Positions 1-9,049 of a DNA stretch of 64,000 nt are shown piece by piece. The notes under the pieces were generated by a model. The model ran no database searches. It had not been told where the DNA came from and was given only the letters and a program-made list of their open reading frames with translations. Both the position numbers and the translations under genes were made by a program. Each line of letters begins with the position of its first letter. Position 1 is the first letter of the stretch. This stretch comes from Heyndrickxia oleronia (lineage in GTDB: Bacteria > Bacillota > Bacilli > Bacillales > Bacillaceae_C): NCBI RefSeq assembly GCF_017809215.1, contig NZ_CP065424.1:832001-896000 (forward strand), written 5' to 3'.

Positions 1-51
1 AGCAACAGCCTTCTAAGCTGTGGGTCAGAGGTTCGAATCCTCTAAGGCGCG
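1..51 (+). tRNA. tRNA-Arg (anticodon TCT), 3' part
   Basis: This is the 3' two thirds of a tRNA whose acceptor 5' strand and D arm lie before the window. The anticodon stem acagc/gctgt closes a seven-base loop cttctaa, giving anticodon TCT (Arg, AGA codons). The T arm agagg-ttcgaat-cctct and the acceptor strand aaggcgc follow, with a G discriminator at 51. CCA is not encoded. A terminator follows at once, so this is the last gene of its transcript. Confidence 0.93.
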
Positions 52-56
52 TATAG

Positions 57-90
57 AAAGCTCATTCTTTAAAGAATGAGCTTTTTTTAT
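57..90 (+). terminator. Rho-independent terminator after tRNA-Arg
   Basis: The arms aaagctcattcttt and aaagaatgagcttt form a perfect 14-bp stem that runs into a T-rich tract. It starts six bases after the tRNA. Confidence 0.9.
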
Positions 91-321
91 TTTCTTCAAT
101 ATGTTATTCCTATTCTCAGTATGAGTAAACAATCAGTTATTTAATGTACTGTTTTTCTTTAATGATGAGGTACTTCTGTATTTCTGTTCTATTTTGGTTG
201 TCTACTTACAATTCTTTACTAGTTCAAATACTTTATAGTAAAAAAATTAACAAAATAAATTTCGGAATATTCAATTATATGATAGATTCAAATAAAGTGG
301 AAATGGAGTGGAGGAGTATCT

Positions 322-1977
322 ATGGAATTCGATGTTATTGTCGTTGGGGCTGGACTTTCAGGATTGGTGGCAACTGCAGAGATTGCAGATACGGGAAAAA
401 AGGTCCTGCTACTTGATCAGGAACCAGAAGCATCATTTGGAGGGCAAGCTTGGTGGTCATTTGGAGGTCTATTTCTAGTTGATTCTCCTGAACAGCGAAG
501 GCTAGGTATAAAGGATTCAAAAGAATTAGCATGGCAGGACTGGTTAGGTACGGCAGGCTTTGATCGCGAAGATGATGAGGATTATTGGGCTAGAAGATGG
601 GCTGAAGCTTATGTGGAGTTTGCCTCTGGAGAGAAGCGTCAATGGTTATATAATATGGGTGTCCGTTTCTTTCCTGTTGTAGGCTGGGCAGAACGTGGTG
701 GTTATTTAGCAGAAGGTCATGGAAATTCAGTCCCTCGTTTCCACATTGTATGGGGAACAGGACCAGGGATTGTTGCTCCATTTGAGAAAAGAGTTTTGGA
801 GCATATTAGAAATGGAATGGTTGTGTATAAACCACGTCATCAAGTGGATCATTTAATTCAAGAAAGTGGTGTGATTAATGGTGCAAGCGGGTCGATTTTG
901 GTCCCTAGCTCTGCAGCCCGTGGTGAGGCTAGTAGTAAGGAGGTTATTGGTACTTTTGAATATCGTAGTCAAGCGGTTTTAATTTCAAGTGGTGGGATAG
1001 GAGGGAATCATGATCTGGTTCGCAGGAATTGGCCGAGTCGTTTAGGTACTCCACCTAAGAAAATGCTTAGTGGCGTACCTGCACATGTGGATGGAAGGAT
1101 GCTTGGTATTACTGAAAAGGCAGGAGGAAGATTGGTAAATCGAGATCGTATGTGGCACTATACTGAAGGAATAAAGAATTGGAATTCTGTGTGGAACAAT
1201 CATGGGATTCGAATCCTTCCGGGTCCATCGTCCATTTGGTTGGATGCACGTGGACAGCGTTTCCCTACTCCAAATTTTCCGGGCTTTGATACATTAGGCA
1301 CGCTTGAGACGATTCAAAAGACCGGTTATGATTATTCTTGGTTTATTTTAACGCAAAAAATTATCGAAAAGGAATTTGCACTTTCAGGCTCTGAGCAAAA
1401 CCCCGATCTAACTGGAAAAAGTATTCGAAAAGTACTGAAAAGGGCATTACCGGGTGCTCCTGAACCCGTACAAGCTTTTATGGATAAAGGTGAAGATTTC
1501 ATTATTGCTAATCGACTTGACGATTTAGTCAACGGAATGAATAAGTTGACCGGTGAAAACTTGCTGATACTAGAAGACATTGAGAGACAAATCATTGCAC
1601 GTGACCGTGAAATAGAGAATACTTTCACGAAAGATCTTCAGATTACGGCGATCCGTGGTGCTAGGAATTATATTGGTGATAAATTAATTCGTGTAGCTCC
1701 ACCACATAAACTGCTTGATCCAAAAAATGGACCACTTATAGCTGTCCGCTTACGAATTGTCAGCCGTAAAACCTTGGGAGGTTTACAGACAGACTTATCA
1801 GGTCGCGTGCTTAATTTAGAAGGGGATGCCATCCAAGGGCTATATGCAGCAGGAGAAGCCTCCGGTTTTGGCGGAGGTGGTGTTCATGGGTATCGTTCAT
1901 TGGAAGGGACGTTCCTGGGAGGCTGTCTTTTTTCAGGAAGAATAGCTGGGAGAGCTATAGCGATGGATATTGACTAG
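322..1977 (+). CDS. FAD-binding dehydrogenase (fumarate reductase / 3-ketosteroid dehydrogenase-like)
   Basis: The 551-residue product is a flavoprotein of the FAD_binding_2 superfamily. The N-terminal dinucleotide fold VVGAGLSGLVA (about residues 7-17) is followed by the acidic LLLDQE end of the second strand. A C-terminal FAD motif GLYAAGEASGFGGGG precedes HGYRSLEGTFLGGC, as in fumarate reductase-like and ketosteroid dehydrogenase-like proteins. No signal peptide or membrane segment is seen, so it is probably cytosolic. The start has a good ribosome site (GGAGGAG) five bases upstream. It is a single-gene unit between a tRNA terminator and the frl operon, so the neighbours do not indicate a substrate. 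Confidence 0.85.
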   Translation: MEFDVIVVGAGLSGLVATAEIADTGKKVLLLDQEPEASFGGQAWWSFGGLFLVDSPEQRRLGIKDSKELAWQDWLGTAGFDREDDEDYWARRWAEAYVEFASGEKRQWLYNMGVRFFPVVGWAERGGYLAEGHGNSVPRFHIVWGTGPGIVAPFEKRVLEHIRNGMVVYKPRHQVDHLIQESGVINGASGSILVPSSAARGEASSKEVIGTFEYRSQAVLISSGGIGGNHDLVRRNWPSRLGTPPKKMLSGVPAHVDGRMLGITEKAGGRLVNRDRMWHYTEGIKNWNSVWNNHGIRILPGPSSIWLDARGQRFPTPNFPGFDTLGTLETIQKTGYDYSWFILTQKIIEKEFALSGSEQNPDLTGKSIRKVLKRALPGAPEPVQAFMDKGEDFIIANRLDDLVNGMNKLTGENLLILEDIERQIIARDREIENTFTKDLQITAIRGARNYIGDKLIRVAPPHKLLDPKNGPLIAVRLRIVSRKTLGGLQTDLSGRVLNLEGDAIQGLYAAGEASGFGGGGVHGYRSLEGTFLGGCLFSGRIAGRAIAMDID

Positions 1978-2180
1978 ATTCTTTATTAATGGATTATTGA
2001 TTATGAGAAAGTTTCGCGGTGACACATAAATGAATTTGATTCATTCCTTAATTTTTTATAGATTTGGATAGTTTAAAGGAGATAAGAGCTCAGAAAAAGC
2101 TATTTAAGACTGCACTGAGAAGTATAGTAAAATAGGAAATAATGAGTAAGTAGCTGGATATTAAAATATGATTTTTAAAA

Positions 2181-2212
2181 GGGTTGTCTCATAAAAGAGG
2201 CAGCCCTTTTGC
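2181..2212 (+). terminator. Rho-independent terminator
   Basis: The arms gggttgtctc and gaggcagccc pair with G-T wobbles and are followed by TTTT. The same GGTTGTCT/AGACAGCC type of stem recurs at 10448 and 39861. Confidence 0.75.
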
Positions 2213-2386
2213 TGTAAAGAATCTACTATTTGCTAGATAGAGTATTTATAAGAGATAGAAAGTTCATTAGCAGGGGATCCAGAAATAGACTGAAAATTAT
2301 TTTTTATTGGTAGAAAGATTTGTTATTTAACAATAGATAACACAAAAAATAGATTTTTAATAATATGATTTAATTTTCAAAAACAT

Positions 2387-2415
2387 TTGACAATTAATAA
2401 GGATGTGTTTATTAT
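2387..2415 (+). promoter_or_regulatory. Sigma-A promoter of the frl operon
   Basis: TTGACA at 2387-2392, a 17-bp spacer and TATTAT at 2410-2415. The expected start point is near 2422, just before the palindrome at 2423-2444. Confidence 0.8.
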
Positions 2416-2422
2416 TTTTTTA

Positions 2423-2444
2423 TAAGACATCATATGACGTCTTA
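2423..2444. promoter_or_regulatory. Candidate FrlR operator
   Basis: A 22-bp palindrome with half-sites TAAGACATCAT and ATGACGTCTTA (one mismatch between arms). It covers the predicted start point of frlB, and the operon ends next to a GntR/UTRA regulator gene. Assignment to FrlR is inferred. Confidence 0.6.
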
Positions 2445-2466
2445 AAAATAACGGGGAGGTATCATC

Positions 2467-3441
2467 ATGAAAACTGAACATGTAAACCAAATTGCGTCTG
2501 CAGTCAATGCAGTTAAAGCAACAGATGTAAAGAACTTTTATTTTGTAGCTTGTGGAGGATCTATGGCAGCCCTTGCAACAGGAGATTATTTCTTAAGTAG
2601 GGAGATTTCCGTTCCTAGTAAGGTTTACACGTCAAATGAATTTGTTCATATGAATCCGCGTGGTCTTGGAAAAGGAAGTGTGGTTATTCTTCGTTCTCAT
2701 TCAGGAACAACACCGGAAACTGTTGCTGCAGCAAAATTTGCAAGGGAAAAGGGAGCCGTAACCATAGCTATTTCAATGGATGTAGAATCTCCTCTGTGTA
2801 AGGAAGCAGAGTATATTGTCCATTACAATTATAAAGATGGCTCTGATGTAATTGATGGTGAAACAGGTGTCTATTACAGTCTGATATTTGGAATTCTTAA
2901 CGCGCTAACACCAAATGAAAAATATGAAAGATTATTAAGTCAATTAAAGAATCTTGAAAATCTTTTTGAAACGAATAAAAAACTAACATATGATAGAGCA
3001 TTCAAATTCGGTAGTGAATATAAACGGGAGAAGCTCATCTATACGATTGGGAGCGGCGCTTATTATCACCAGGCCTATTCTTTTACTAGCTGCCTCTTAA
3101 TGGAAATGCTTTGGATTCATTCGAATGCGATCCACTCAGGTGAATATTTCCATGGACCATTTGAGGCAACTGACTTTGATGTTCCGTTTTTGATTATTAA
3201 AGGAGAAGGCCCAACTCGACCTTTAGATGAAAGAGCTATAACATTCGCGCAAAAATTTAGTGATAAGGTGGAAGTTGTTGATATTACCGAATTAGACTAT
3301 GCGGGTATAGATGAAGATCTTAAAGAGTATTTTGGTCCAGCAATTGCCGGGGCAGTTTTAAGACAGTATGCAGATGGTTTAGCTGAACATACAGGACATC
3401 CATTATCTGTAAGACGTTACATGTGGAAAATGGAATATTGA
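2467..3441 (+). CDS. frlB: Fructosamine-6-phosphate deglycase FrlB (SIS domain)
   Basis: A 324-residue sugar isomerase-fold protein with two SIS domains. Members of this family split the 6-phosphorylated Amadori product (fructosamine 6-phosphate) into glucose 6-phosphate and a free amine or amino acid. The phosphosugar motifs CGGS (29-32) and SHSGTTPET (77-85), the segment HSGEYFHGPFE and the C-terminus RRYMWKMEY closely resemble B. subtilis FrlB, which is of nearly equal length. The GGGGAGG ribosome site is well placed. It is the first gene of the operon, directly behind a strong promoter and a palindromic operator. Confidence 0.93.
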   Translation: MKTEHVNQIASAVNAVKATDVKNFYFVACGGSMAALATGDYFLSREISVPSKVYTSNEFVHMNPRGLGKGSVVILRSHSGTTPETVAAAKFAREKGAVTIAISMDVESPLCKEAEYIVHYNYKDGSDVIDGETGVYYSLIFGILNALTPNEKYERLLSQLKNLENLFETNKKLTYDRAFKFGSEYKREKLIYTIGSGAYYHQAYSFTSCLLMEMLWIHSNAIHSGEYFHGPFEATDFDVPFLIIKGEGPTRPLDERAITFAQKFSDKVEVVDITELDYAGIDEDLKEYFGPAIAGAVLRQYADGLAEHTGHPLSVRRYMWKMEY

Positions 3442-3631
3442 TGTTTGTTTACTATCAACAATAGGTTGGCATGACTGATTCTAAAAAATTTTTTAGGAAG
3501 CAAAGGTTTTTCATGTGGATATAGTTCAGTTGTAAGTTTATCTAATCTACTATGTATCACTATCTAAATTGAACGCTCCATTAATTTCTTGATTAATATC
3601 AGAATAGTTAGAATAATAAGGAGTGAGATAG

Positions 3632-4909
3632 GTGAAAAAATTATTTGCTATAGTCACAATTATTCTTTTATTGACTTTAACAGCATGTTCCTCCTCCACT
3701 AGCAAAAAGGAAAATAGTTCATCAAAAGGTGATGTAGTGGAAATCAATTTTTTTCATAGATGGCCAAATGAGCCACGAAAATCTTTCTATGATCAAAAAG
3801 TCAAAGAATATATGAAAGCGCACCCAAATGTAAAAATTAAAGTAGATTCAGTATTAAATGATTCCTATAAAGAGAAAATAAGAGTACTTGTTTCTAATGA
3901 TGATCTTCCGGATATATTCACATCTTGGTCAGATTCATTTGCTTTAAATCTCGTATCATCCGATCGAATTATGCCACTAAATGATATTTTAAGTGAGGAC
4001 CAAGAATGGTCTGGGAAATTCATTGAGTCTCAATTTGCTGGTTTTACATTTGATGATGTAAAGTATGGTGTGCCATTTACTGTTGATGGAAAGGCTTTCT
4101 TCTATAATAAAGAAATTTTCAAAAAGCATAATATTCAAGTTCCAAAAACCTATAACGAATTTATCGATGTGCTTGATAAATTAAAGGCTGAGGGCTATGA
4201 AACACCATTAGTAGAAGGATTAACAAATGGATGGGCCATTTCTCATTACATGGGGACAATCTTTCAAAGGGTTCTGGATCCTGAAGTAATGGCAAAAGAT
4301 TATAATGAAAAAACTGGTGAGTTTACCGACCCAGGCTATATAAAAGGATTGGAAATCTTTAAAGAGTTAACAAAATATATGGGAGATGTATCAACAGCCA
4401 TTGACCATGAGGCAGCAAGAAATATGTTTGCCAGTGGCGAAGCTCCGATCGTTTATATGCAATTCGCTGAAATTAAAATGGTAGAGGATCAAAGTAAATT
4501 GGATTTTGGATTCTTCGACTTTCCTGCGGTTGAGGGTGGAAAAGGGGATCCAGGAGCACTTACGGGGGCGCCAGAAGGATGGATGCTAAGTAAGAACGCT
4601 CCAAAAGAAGCAATCGATTTCTTGAAGTTCTTAACTTCTGAAGAAACAGCACGTGAATTTACCAAAACAGATGGACAATTGAATGCAATAAACGGTGCTG
4701 TAGACGAGGAAAATACATCGCCAATTAGAATGGAAGCTTTTGAGATTGTTTCAAATGCTACTACTACCACTCCATGGTTTGATAATGCCGTTAATATCAA
4801 GATTGCAGATATTTTTATGAGAGGCGGCCAGTCATTAGCAAATGGTCAGATGACTCCTAAAGAAATTATGAAAGAAGTTCAAGCTGAAGCAAAGCGGTTG
4901 AAAAAATAG
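3632..4909 (+). CDS. frlO: Fructosamine ABC transporter substrate-binding lipoprotein FrlO
   Basis: A 425-residue family 1 extracellular solute-binding protein. A short lysine-rich N-terminus and hydrophobic stretch end in the lipobox LTAC (Cys19), so the mature protein is membrane-anchored outside the cell. The GTG start follows AAGGAG by eight bases. Its place between frlB and two sugar permeases matches the B. subtilis frlBONMD order, pointing to capture of fructose-amino acids. A strong stem-loop follows the stop codon and may raise the level of binding protein relative to the permeases. Confidence 0.9.
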   Translation: MKKLFAIVTIILLLTLTACSSSTSKKENSSSKGDVVEINFFHRWPNEPRKSFYDQKVKEYMKAHPNVKIKVDSVLNDSYKEKIRVLVSNDDLPDIFTSWSDSFALNLVSSDRIMPLNDILSEDQEWSGKFIESQFAGFTFDDVKYGVPFTVDGKAFFYNKEIFKKHNIQVPKTYNEFIDVLDKLKAEGYETPLVEGLTNGWAISHYMGTIFQRVLDPEVMAKDYNEKTGEFTDPGYIKGLEIFKELTKYMGDVSTAIDHEAARNMFASGEAPIVYMQFAEIKMVEDQSKLDFGFFDFPAVEGGKGDPGALTGAPEGWMLSKNAPKEAIDFLKFLTSEETAREFTKTDGQLNAINGAVDEENTSPIRMEAFEIVSNATTTTPWFDNAVNIKIADIFMRGGQSLANGQMTPKEIMKEVQAEAKRLKK

Positions 4910-4922
4910 TTGTTAATCCCCT

Positions 4923-4960
4923 CCCTAAGATTCAGAAATTTTTTTTCCTGAGTCTTAGGG
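4923..4960 (+). promoter_or_regulatory. Stem-loop between frlO and frlN
   Basis: The arms ccctaagattcag and ctgagtcttaggg form a 13-bp stem with one wobble. No T-tract follows, and the next gene starts 37 bases later. It looks more like an mRNA-stabilising or partial-termination element than a full terminator. Confidence 0.55.
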
Positions 4961-4996
4961 AATTTATAAAATCAGATTAATTTAGGAGGGGAGTAA

Positions 4997-5881
4997 ATGT
5001 ATAAAAGGAAGTTTAATATGATTCCTGTGCTGTTTTTGCTACCAAGTGTTATTTTTTTGCTTATATTTGTATACTTTCCATTAATACAGAATTTTTATAA
5101 TAGCTTCTTTGACTTTTCTGTTTTCTCAAAAACGAAATCTTTTGTTGGCTTGGATCATTTTAAGGAGCTATTAACGGACAAGGTAGTAAGTGTTTCATTG
5201 TTAAATAACATCAAGTATATAATTATTTCTGTTATTTTACAGGTGGGCTTCGCTTTAGTATTGGCTTATATTCTAGAAGATAAGGTGTTTAGTAGATTTG
5301 CACCATTCTTTAGAGTTGTTTATTTCATCCCAGTGATGATTTCAATCTCAGTCATCGCTCTATTATTTGGTTTTGTTTATAATCCACAGATGGGAATTTT
5401 AAATAGTTTTCTGGAATTAATTGGTTTGGATAGCCTGGCTGAAGTATGGTTAGGTAATTCGACTACAGCCATTTATGCAGTCATTGCCATGTCACAATGG
5501 CAAAGTATTGGATTTATCACGATGTTATTTATCGTCTCGATCCAGAAGATTCCTAAGGATATGTATGAGGCTGCTGAAATTGATGGGGCAGGGAAGATTA
5601 GGAAGTTTTTTAGTATTACAGTACCTCAAGTAAGAGAGGCTATTTTTGTTAATACATTGATTACAATAACAGGATCAATGCTCGTTTTCAATGAACCTTA
5701 TATTCTAACAAATGGTGGTCCAGGATTCAGTTCTATGACGATGTCTGTTCATATGTATCAGACAGGATTTGTGAAAGATAATATGGGCTATGCATCTACA
5801 TTAGCGATTATTATTTTTATTCTGACAGCGGTGCTCGCACTGGTTCAAATACGAATATCCCGCACTGGAAAGGGTGATTAA
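4997..5881 (+). CDS. frlN: Fructosamine ABC transporter permease FrlN
   Basis: A 294-residue inner-membrane permease of the MalF/UgpA type with six predicted membrane segments. The cytoplasmic EAA loop, EAAEIDGAGKIRKFFSITVP, sits at about residues 192-211 and docks the ATPase. The AGGAGGGG ribosome site is strong. The downstream permease starts three bases after its end, so the two are translationally coupled. Confidence 0.9.
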   Translation: MYKRKFNMIPVLFLLPSVIFLLIFVYFPLIQNFYNSFFDFSVFSKTKSFVGLDHFKELLTDKVVSVSLLNNIKYIIISVILQVGFALVLAYILEDKVFSRFAPFFRVVYFIPVMISISVIALLFGFVYNPQMGILNSFLELIGLDSLAEVWLGNSTTAIYAVIAMSQWQSIGFITMLFIVSIQKIPKDMYEAAEIDGAGKIRKFFSITVPQVREAIFVNTLITITGSMLVFNEPYILTNGGPGFSSMTMSVHMYQTGFVKDNMGYASTLAIIIFILTAVLALVQIRISRTGKGD

Positions 5882-5883
5882 AA

Positions 5884-6738
5884 TTGGTGAAGCTCGAAAA
5901 ATCATCTAGTAAAATTCGAAAATTTGGCCCTGGGGAATTTTTCGCCATGCTGATGTTGATCGCTTTTGCAATCACCATTCTTTATCCACTGATTTGGATG
6001 GTTATTTCTTCAATGAAAAGCTATGATGAGATATATAATGATGTATGGGGATTTCCAAGTACTTGGATTGTTGAAAACTACTCAATTGCTTGGTCAAAGG
6101 GAATCTCAAGTTATTTTATGAATAGTCTCATTGTCACTGGAACAACGATTATTGTTGTCTTGATTATTGGCTCCATGGCTGCATTTGCATTGGCAAGATA
6201 TCGTACTAGACTCATTGACCTTGCACTTATTTTCATCATTGGCGGTATGATGATGAATCCACAGGTTGCATTAATCCCTTTATTTAACATCCTAAGTTCA
6301 CTTGAATTAATTAATACAAGATGGGCATTAATACTCCCCTACATCGCGTATAGATTGCCACTTACTATCCTGTTGATTCGCGGTTACTTTTTAAGCATTC
6401 CCAAGGAGCTTGAAGAATCGGCTATTATTGATGGATGCTCCGAATTTGGTATATATAGGAGAATCTATCTACCAATGTCTCTACCAATCTTACTTACAAC
6501 AGTAGTATTAACGGCTTTCTATGCATGGAATGAATTTTTATTTGCAACAATCTTTATTGATTCTGAAGCGTTGAAAACGATTCCTTCTGGATTAATGAAC
6601 TTTAGAGATGCTTTACGGACAGATTGGGGTGTTCTCCTAGCTGGTATGGTCATTGCTTCGATCCCTATGGTTATACTTCTCATTTTTCTACAAAAATATT
6701 TGGTAAGAGGGTTATCTGAAGGATCTGTAAAAGGTTAA
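5884..6738 (+). CDS. frlM: Fructosamine ABC transporter permease FrlM
   Basis: A 284-residue MalG/UgpE-type permease with six membrane segments and an EAA loop (EESAIIDGCSEFGIYRRIYLP region). Both TTG at 5884 and GTG at 5887 lie at workable distance from the AAGGGTGA ribosome site in the end of frlN. No ATPase gene is found in the operon. In B. subtilis the shared ATPase MsmX serves Frl, and the same is inferred here. Confidence 0.9.
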   Translation: MVKLEKSSSKIRKFGPGEFFAMLMLIAFAITILYPLIWMVISSMKSYDEIYNDVWGFPSTWIVENYSIAWSKGISSYFMNSLIVTGTTIIVVLIIGSMAAFALARYRTRLIDLALIFIIGGMMMNPQVALIPLFNILSSLELINTRWALILPYIAYRLPLTILLIRGYFLSIPKELEESAIIDGCSEFGIYRRIYLPMSLPILLTTVVLTAFYAWNEFLFATIFIDSEALKTIPSGLMNFRDALRTDWGVLLAGMVIASIPMVILLIFLQKYLVRGLSEGSVKG

Positions 6739-6754
6739 AAGAAAGGAAGATACG

Positions 6755-7573
6755 ATGAAAATAATCACAATTGGAGATAATGTTGTAGATTGTTATTTAG
6801 ATCAAGGAAAATACTACCCGGGAGGAAATTGTGTTAATGTTGCAGTAAACTGTAAGCGATCCGGTGCAGAGGAAGTAAGCTATATTGGGGTTTTTGCTAC
6901 TGACGATAAAGCAGCACATTTAAAGAGCGTTCTGGAGCTAGAAGGTATCCCTTATCATCGGTCAAGGGTCGTTGAGGGAATAAGCGGTCAGCCACGTGTT
7001 AATCTAACTGAAGATGGTGATCGAGTATTTGTAGGTGGTCCTAAGGATACAGTCCAACATATCGTGAAGTTAAAACTAATCCCTGAGGACTATGAATATA
7101 TTAAAGGGTTTGATGTTTGTCACACTAGTTGTTACTCATCTATAGAAGAAGAACTCCCAAGCCTATCAAACTATATTAAGGTGTCCTTTGATTTTTCAGA
7201 TATTCATGATCGAGCTTATCTTGAAAGAGTATGTCCTTATATAACACACGGGTTTTTCTCAGGGGCACATTTAACTGATGATCAATTAGAAAAGTTAGTG
7301 GATGAGTTAGGAAAGTATAATCTGGAGACTATTGGAATTACTCGTGGCTCTAAGCCTGCCCTTTTTATTTATCAAGGTAATAGATACTATCAACAAGTAT
7401 ATCAAACAGAAATCGTTGATACGATGGGTGCTGGAGATAGTTTTATTGGTGGTTTTATGACAGCCTATTACAATCATCATAATATTTTAGATGCACTGGA
7501 TTTTGCCGCTAAAAGTGCCAGCCAAACATGTGGATTTTATGGTGGGTTTGGATACCCGATGGATTTAGAATAG
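6755..7573 (+). CDS. frlD: Fructoselysine 6-kinase FrlD (PfkB family)
   Basis: A 272-residue ribokinase-family sugar kinase. It carries the N-terminal glycine pair region YYPGGNCVNVAVN and the C-terminal PfkB signature DTMGAGDSFIGGF, with the catalytic base Asp in GAGD. FrlD phosphorylates incoming fructose-amino acids at C6, making the substrate of FrlB. Its length is slightly below B. subtilis FrlD. It is the last structural gene of the operon and is followed by a terminator. Confidence 0.9.
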   Translation: MKIITIGDNVVDCYLDQGKYYPGGNCVNVAVNCKRSGAEEVSYIGVFATDDKAAHLKSVLELEGIPYHRSRVVEGISGQPRVNLTEDGDRVFVGGPKDTVQHIVKLKLIPEDYEYIKGFDVCHTSCYSSIEEELPSLSNYIKVSFDFSDIHDRAYLERVCPYITHGFFSGAHLTDDQLEKLVDELGKYNLETIGITRGSKPALFIYQGNRYYQQVYQTEIVDTMGAGDSFIGGFMTAYYNHHNILDALDFAAKSASQTCGFYGGFGYPMDLE

Positions 7574-7584
7574 ATTGGTCATTT

Positions 7585-7622
7585 ATAGCCTATGCTCTAT
7601 ATGGTGTAGAGGCTATTTTTTT
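7585..7622 (+). terminator. Terminator of the frl operon
   Basis: The arms atagcct and aggctat, extended by an imperfect inner stem, are followed by TTTTTTTT. It lies 12 bases after the frlD stop codon. Confidence 0.75.
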
Positions 7623-7735
7623 TGATATAGAGAGTATAATTGTATCTTTTGAACTATATTCGTTTACATGAAATGTTAAAATATTTACTATTTTAAGGTA
7701 TAGTAATAGTAAGAAAATTTGTGAAGAGGTAACTT

Positions 7736-8494
7736 ATGACTAAGGAAAAATCCGTTAAAGTAGATAGTCCTGTTTTTTTATATGATCAAGTAAAAATGGG
7801 TATTATGGAAATGATTCAAAAGGAAGAGCTGGTTTCCGGTCAGAAACTTCCTAGTGAAAAGGAATTAATTGAAACCTTTAATACAAGTAGAATTACAATT
7901 AGAAGAGCGCTAAAGGAACTTGAAAATGAAGGAATCATTGAAATTATTCATGGTAAAGGTACGTTTGTTAAAAGCTTCAAACAAAAAATTCATATTTTAA
8001 ATTTACAAGGTTTTACCGATGGGTTATCAACGAGCGAAAGTAGTTTTACAAAAGAGGTATTAGTCAATCAAATTGAAATAGCTGACGAGAAGTTAATGGA
8101 ATTATTTGAACGTGAGGAACCTTTTGAAGTTGTAAGGTTAGTTAGATTGATTAGAGATGGAAACCGTGCTTTTAGTATTGACTACGCTTACTTACCTTGT
8201 GATGTTTATCCTGGTATTTCTAAAAAAATTAAGGATAATGTCTCCACATTTAAAATTATTCACAATGATTATGGAATAATGTTTGGGAAGGCGAGGAAGG
8301 AAATGGAGGTTATTAATCCTTCACAAGAAATTAGCAAGTTCCTTGAGATTCCTAGAGTAGAACCCGTTATTCAAATCAAGAAATTAATTAAGGATAAGAA
8401 GGAAAAACCTGTGCATTACTCAGTGTACTATCTTTTGACAAATAAGGTGAACTTTTATATAGATGTTGATATTAATGATGAAATGCCTTTTTAA
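7736..8494 (+). CDS. frlR: GntR-family (HutC/UTRA) regulator of the frl operon, FrlR
   Basis: A 252-residue regulator. The winged helix spans about residues 20-80, with recognition region FNTSRITIRRALKELENEGII and wing HGKGTFV. The C-terminal 160 residues are a UTRA ligand-binding domain of the type that senses phosphorylated sugars. It has its own leader after the frlD terminator, so it may be transcribed separately. Repression at the 2423-2444 palindrome with relief by a fructosamine phosphate is inferred from the family and position. Confidence 0.85.
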   Translation: MTKEKSVKVDSPVFLYDQVKMGIMEMIQKEELVSGQKLPSEKELIETFNTSRITIRRALKELENEGIIEIIHGKGTFVKSFKQKIHILNLQGFTDGLSTSESSFTKEVLVNQIEIADEKLMELFEREEPFEVVRLVRLIRDGNRAFSIDYAYLPCDVYPGISKKIKDNVSTFKIIHNDYGIMFGKARKEMEVINPSQEISKFLEIPRVEPVIQIKKLIKDKKEKPVHYSVYYLLTNKVNFYIDVDINDEMPF

Positions 8495-9049
8495 AACGTG
8501 TTCACTTTTGTATCGAAAAAAATGAACTTACACCTAAAGTTTTTTGAGACTGTTGGGGCAAGTCTTGCTGTCATTCATAGGATTGTTACATAATCTCCGT
8601 TGCCCCGTTTCCTCTTTTTGTTTTCTCCTACCCCATACCCTTGCATCAAAAAAGCTTTCTACATTTTTGACTAGCACTTATACTCAGCTTGCTTCTTTCT
8701 AATCTGCGTATATGAATTTGCATTATGGAATTGTAGAAGAACTGCCAGTCCTTTCTTCCTGTTTATTCTCGAAAAATGCTGAATGATGAATATATAATCG
8801 AATCTAGTAAAAGAAGATGAAAAGGTAGGGAATTAGACTATTATTCTTATAGTCTAATAAATATTAAAGAAAAATTTATTATTTTTTTCCTAGTTCATAT
8901 GGAAGTGAATAACGATAAATAACGTGTTCCAATAAAAAAAAATAGCTAGTTATGTTGGATTTTAAAAGGATTTGTATAATTATTTTAATTTACAAAATAT
9001 TTCGATATACGGATAATAAAACTAACTTTTTTGAAAGGGGAGGAACGAA
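8495..9049. other. Intergenic region, nothing recognised
   Basis: 555 bp between frlR and the aminopeptidase gene. No supported ORF or RNA was seen. GGGGCAA at about 8555 and TTGCCCC at 8600 form a widely spaced inverted repeat of unclear meaning. Confidence 0.5.

Larger units (their letters stand above)
1978..2466. other. Intergenic region before frlB
   Basis: AT-rich DNA with no credible ORF. It holds the terminator at 2181-2212, the frlB promoter at 2387-2415 and a palindromic operator at 2423-2444. Nothing is recognised in the rest. Confidence 0.7.

Noticed and set aside
1..321. tRNA 3' end as an integration site for a mobile element
   Set aside because: No integrase, no repeat of the tRNA 3' end and no phage or plasmid genes were seen downstream.
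144..416. 90-residue plus-strand ORF before the FAD dehydrogenase
   Set aside because: It overlaps the well-supported dehydrogenase start in another frame, has no good ribosome site and no family features.
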